Below, one piece after another: positions 61,341-64,000 of a DNA stretch of 64,000 bases (its first letter is position 1; each line of letters begins with the position of its first letter). The stretch is from Leptothoe sp034932105 (lineage in GTDB: Bacteria > Cyanobacteriota > Cyanobacteriia > Phormidesmidales > Phormidesmidaceae). The notes under the pieces were generated by a model, which was not told the DNA's origin, ran no database searches, and saw only the letters and a program-made list of their open reading frames with translations. The position numbers and the translations under genes were made by a program. Location: assembly GCF_034932105.1 (NCBI RefSeq), contig NZ_JAYGIG010000120.1, positions 18,587-82,586 of the forward strand. The letters run 5' to 3'.

Positions 61341-61812
61341 ACGATTGGTTGCGTTGCAAAAAGATCACGAAGAGAGAAGATCCCTGTCGAGCTCACTCTT
61401 GTTATACAACCTCTCCAAAGATTTCGTTGACGAAAGAGAGCTGTCCTATGATATCTCTTCTGGCTATCCCAGCGCTCTGCCCTTTTCGAATCATGTTCAT
61501 TCCTGCAGGCATCATGGGTGGGCTTGAGATCCGGGCGGTAGCACTGGTCGATTTCTGGGCTGTAAGCCTGGCCCCAACGAAAGATAGTTGGGTGATCGAC
61601 TTTCAGACCACGCTCGATCTTCATTTCCCCCAAAGCCCTATAACTCAAGCTATAGCGGAGATACCAGCGGACGTTCAGCAGGATGATTTCAGGTTTGAAA
61701 TGACCCACTTAAATGGTTCTGAGGAAGTGATAAGGAATGGGCAGGGGCGATCGATGAGGCATCAGGTTAGCTTGCGATCGCAAATCGCTTTTTTGCAACG
61801 GAACCCAATCGT
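61341..61812. mobile_element. internally deleted IS6-family element
   Basis: About 470 bp bounded by imperfect inverted ends: ACGATTGGTTGCGTTGCAAA on the left and, as complement, ACGATTGGGTTCCGTTGCAAA on the right (written in two parts of at most 20 bases). The TTGCAAA-containing ends and the transposase fragments identify the IS6 type. A normal element is about 800 bp, so about 330 bp is missing from the centre. Both ends remain, so it could still be mobilised in trans, like a MITE. Flanking target duplications are not evident. Confidence 0.75.
61402..61762 (-). pseudogene. IS6-family transposase, core deleted
   Basis: ATG at 61762 opens MPHRSPLPIPYHFLRTI, then an in-frame TAA (61711-61709) where relatives have Gln. 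Reading on gives GHFKPEIILLNVRWYLRYSL, SYRALGEMKIERGLKVDHPT and FRWGQAYSPEI. After KPTHDA the DDE catalytic core is missing, and a different frame continues with AGMNMIRKGQSAGIARRDII and GQLSFVNEIFGEVV to a TAA at 61402, the normal IS6 C-terminus. The junction lies near 61510-61525. Stop codon plus deletion plus frameshift make it non-functional. Confidence 0.82.
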
Positions 61813-61981
61813 TAGATCGACAAGAGATCGCTGCATCTTCTAAAGACCCTATTGTCATCGAGAAGAATTTCTCACAAGTTCCTCATTTTTAAACATTAAT
61901 GTGGAGCATGGATAAAACCCTTGGCAGTCGTTGCAATCTGATTTTTCTACGCAATAACCCGTTTTTATCACTGCTGACACA

Positions 61982-62773
61982 ATGACTAAAACAATCCCTA
62001 AACCTAAACCCGTTTCAATTGAGGCGTTGTGGCAATCCACTTCGACTAGCGATCGCTACTTCAATCCTGCATTACTTACTCAGCTTCCCACTACCGCACG
62101 TCGGTATCTGGAACATGCCATTGCTCCCGACACGCCATTGGCTTCAGCCGTCAGATTGTGGATGCATGGTGATATCAAACTGGGCGAAAAATGGCGTTCT
62201 TTCCGGGGTGAAGAAGTAATCTGTTGGCATCGAGGCATGATTTGGCGAGCGACGACTTGGATGCAGGGTTTACCCATTTGGGGAGCTGATCGCATCGTGG
62301 ACGGGGTCGGTGACATGGAATGGAAGATTTTGGGATTGTTTCCGGTCATGAAAGCTGCTGGTGAGGATGTCACCCGTTCGGGCGTGGGGCGCTTACAGGG
62401 AGAGGCCGTGTGGTTACCCTCGGTGCTTTGCCAGCCCGATATCGTTTGGGCTGAATTGAATGCATCGCAGGTACAAGCTAGCTTTACAACGTTGGGAGAG
62501 CCAGCCCATCTGACCCTCACGGTGAGCGAGGCGGGGACATTGGAGTGCGCCAAATTTCAGCGCTGGGGCAACCCTGAAGGCGCAGCATACCACTATGAAG
62601 ACTTTGGCGTGCAGGTTGAGGAGAGTGGCATGTTTGAAGGTTACACCATTCCTAAGCGCATCCGGGCTGGCTGGTTCTTCGGTTGCGATTCCCCACAGGG
62701 GACGCTTTGCGATCGCTTTGAGTCAAAAGGTGAATTTTTTCGTTGCACGATTGATCAGGCAATCTATCGATAA
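61982..62773 (+). CDS. DUF6544 family protein
   Basis: A 263-aa protein that matches the DUF6544 pattern: an N-terminal LTQLPTTARRYLEHAIAPDT, then VRLWMHGDIKLGEKWRSFRG, a middle GLPIWGADRIVDGVGDMEWK, the polar GVGRLQGEAVWLPSVL block and an ending with EDFGVQVEESGMFEGYTIPK. The family has no known activity. No membrane or signal segment is seen. The gene is intact, with stop codon at 62771, and in the same frame directly continues into the nitroreductase remnant. It lies on the edge of the decayed region, so it may be a recent arrival or a survivor. Confidence 0.7.
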   Translation: MTKTIPKPKPVSIEALWQSTSTSDRYFNPALLTQLPTTARRYLEHAIAPDTPLASAVRLWMHGDIKLGEKWRSFRGEEVICWHRGMIWRATTWMQGLPIWGADRIVDGVGDMEWKILGLFPVMKAAGEDVTRSGVGRLQGEAVWLPSVLCQPDIVWAELNASQVQASFTTLGEPAHLTLTVSEAGTLECAKFQRWGNPEGAAYHYEDFGVQVEESGMFEGYTIPKRIRAGWFFGCDSPQGTLCDRFESKGEFFRCTIDQAIYR

Positions 62774-63067
62774 CCAACCTCTAGTGGTAAAAATTATGAT
62801 TGCTTCGCCGTCTTCGTATCCGACGTTAATGACAAGGCTCATTGGGTCGAAGTCGGTCGCTGTTACGAGCGGTTTGCCCTCCAGGCTACTGCTCTGGGCA
62901 TCCGCAATGCTTTTGTCAACCAGCCTGTTGAGGAAGTGAGTTTGCGACCTGCTTTTGCTAGGGCTTTGGGGCTGGGAGAGGGTAGACCCGATCTGGTAGT
63001 GCGTTTTGGGCGCGGAGCAGAGATGCCCAGGTCGTTGCGGCGATCGCTGGAGGCAGTGATTGTTTGA
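62774..63067 (+). pseudogene. C-terminal remnant of an Acg-type FMN nitroreductase
   Basis: Directly behind the DUF6544 stop, in its frame, the sequence reads FAVFVSDVNDKAHWVEVGRC, YERFALQATALGIRNAFVNQ, LRPAFARALGLGEGRPDLVV and RFGRGAEMPRSLRRSLEAVI, with a TGA at 63065. This matches the C-terminal third of the Acg-family nitroreductase-fold proteins (HWxExGRxYxRFALQATALG, RPDLVVRFGRxxxxPxSxRRP). The N-terminal two thirds, including FMN-binding residues, are gone, and there is no start or ribosome-binding site. A decayed copy. Confidence 0.75.
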
Positions 63068-63138
63068 GCATAGTGAAAATATCTCTACAGCGGTATAACC
63101 TACGCCAAGAGTCAACCACACTGACGATGGGGACGAAT

Positions 63139-63900
63139 ATGGAACCAGTCGATCGAATTGGCCGCTTTGAAAAACTCAATTTTTCGCAGTTCCGTAACCC
63201 TACGATTGATACGCTGGTCTGGGGTCGCCAACGGCATCATATCCCGATTTTATTGGAAATTGATGTAACGGCAGCACGCGAGGCAATTCATGTACATAAA
63301 ATGGCAGCCAGACAAGGCATCAGCTTTACGGGCTGGATTGTTAAATGTCTGGCCCAGGCAATTAGCGACCATAAATACGTTCATGCCCTGCGCCAAGGTA
63401 AGCGACATCTGGTGATTTTTGAGGATGTGGATGTGACGATCATCGTCGAACGAGTCACTGATACAGGTGAAAAGTTGCCCATGCCTTACATCATTCGGCA
63501 AGCCAATGAGAAAACCGTGGCGGAAATCCATGGGGAAATTCGGGCCGCCCAACGATCGTCGGTTGAGGGCGAAGTCCAAATCGCCTCCAACCGCGCTGCC
63601 TGGATGACCAAACTCTTCACGATCCTGCCACGATTTTTGCGCAATTGGCTCTTCTGGCAACCCGTGTTGCGTAATCCTTTTCTGTTTAAGCGGATGATGG
63701 GCACTGTCTCAGTTACGGCTTTGAGCATTGTGGGACAGAGTGGGATGAGTTGGGGAATTCCGATTGGGATTCATCCCCTAATCATTGCGGTGGGTGGGAT
63801 CGTCAAGCGACCGGGAATTGTGCATGAGCAAATTGTGATCCGTGAGTACGTAGGACTGACTGTGCTGTTTGACCGTAACTACTCAGGCTTAAAAAATTAG
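63139..63900 (+). CDS. stand-alone 2-oxoacid dehydrogenase E2-like acyltransferase domain protein
   Basis: A 253-aa protein with the chloramphenicol-acetyltransferase-like fold of E2 subunits: VWGRQRHHIPILLEIDVTAA, GISFTGWIVKCLAQAISDHK, and MGTVSVTALSIVGQSGMSWG with GIHPLIIAVGG near the end. E2 enzymes finish with a HxxxDG catalytic motif; here the equivalent end is VGLTVLFDRNYSGLKN with the His and DG absent, and there is no lipoyl or peripheral-binding domain. So it is probably not an active dehydrogenase subunit. ATG at 63139 is preferred with GGGGA five bases upstream; other starts at 63127 or the TTG at 63064 are possible. It follows the nitroreductase remnant, whose stop overlaps the long alternative start. 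Confidence 0.7.
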   Translation: MEPVDRIGRFEKLNFSQFRNPTIDTLVWGRQRHHIPILLEIDVTAAREAIHVHKMAARQGISFTGWIVKCLAQAISDHKYVHALRQGKRHLVIFEDVDVTIIVERVTDTGEKLPMPYIIRQANEKTVAEIHGEIRAAQRSSVEGEVQIASNRAAWMTKLFTILPRFLRNWLFWQPVLRNPFLFKRMMGTVSVTALSIVGQSGMSWGIPIGIHPLIIAVGGIVKRPGIVHEQIVIREYVGLTVLFDRNYSGLKN

Positions 63901-64000
63901 AGAGTTTTCCCAGGTTACAGAGATTATCAGCTAGCGTAATCCAAATATAGGAATTGGTAACCTCCTTGAGCAAGCCCAAGGGTCGCATCAAACTCAGTGA

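Larger units (their letters stand above)
60553..61981. other. decayed region with gene fragments
   Basis: Roughly 1.4 kb without an intact gene. From left to right on the minus strand it holds an Rpn/DUF4351 3' end, a cas1 fragment, a UvrD-like helicase fragment and a deleted IS6-type element, described separately. Remaining parts (60553-60719, 61813-61981) show only a terminator-like hairpin. Confidence 0.6.

Noticed and set aside
61319..61843. 174-codon open frame on the plus strand
   Set aside because: It is the complement of the IS6-type transposase remnant; the minus strand carries the recognised protein motifs.
1..64000. tRNA or rRNA genes
   Set aside because: I scanned for T-loop (GGTTCRAATCC-like) and acceptor pairs by eye and found none; a tRNAscan run would settle it.

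Overview
The window is typical cyanobacterial chromosome. Direct evidence is the very frequent HIP1 octamer GCGATCGC, a flavodiiron protein of the Flv3 type, and many cyanobacterial family architectures (AAA-like/WD40 proteins, serine/threonine kinase-NACHT fusions, the desaturase-SDR fusion, PEP-CTERM). The large regulatory and STAND-type repertoire and the exopolysaccharide genes suggest a filamentous, Leptolyngbya-like lineage; that placement is inference.

Layout. 0-4.6 kb: a leftward exopolysaccharide unit in the order outer-membrane export protein, GT4 glycosyltransferase, Wzc-like co-polymerase/tyrosine kinase (cut by the window edge). 4.6-5.5 kb: long non-coding stretch with degenerate repeats. 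5.5-9.5 kb: leftward genes for a desaturase/SDR fusion, DUF427, RimK with a RimB-like partner, and an HD hydrolase. 9.9-14.5 kb: two-gene RND efflux operon behind a perfect 16-bp palindrome. 14.8-20 kb: two unknown membrane proteins, Tex, a CAP-domain lipoprotein with a PEP-CTERM tail, and MsrA. 20.4-21.7 kb: a 58-aa double-glycine-leader peptide divergent from a short NHLM-type secretion (HlyD-like) protein, a possible minimal exported-peptide locus. 21.7-41.4 kb: signalling and STAND region with an NB-ARC ATPase, VIT/vWA protein, GT2, AAA-WD40 protein with 14 repeats, pseudo-receiver, HTH-AAA ATPase, PQQ-type sugar dehydrogenase, FHA-PAS-PAS kinase with its response regulator, and a kinase-NACHT-membrane fusion. 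41.4-45.4 kb: GDP-fucose synthase, AhcY and MetK. 45.8-54.2 kb: two unknown proteins, Flv3, a GT39 transferase, PPK2 with a histone-H1-like tail, and a secreted VWD protein. 54.4-59.8 kb: dCache histidine kinase, then a processive GT2 and an acyltransferase behind a candidate Pho box.

60.6-63.1 kb is a gene graveyard. It holds the 3' end of an Rpn/DUF4351 gene fused to a piece of cas1, a UvrD-like helicase fragment, an IS6-type element whose catalytic core has been deleted, and the C-terminal third of an Acg-type nitroreductase behind an intact DUF6544 gene. The window closes with a stand-alone E2-like acyltransferase domain protein.

Themes that connect genes are envelope polysaccharide synthesis (0-4.6, 27, 41-42, 50, 56-60 kb), the activated methyl cycle (metK-ahcY), S6 modification (rimK-rimB-like), and several STAND NTPases. 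No tRNA, rRNA or CRISPR array was seen. All family calls come from reading motifs by eye; no database search was run.
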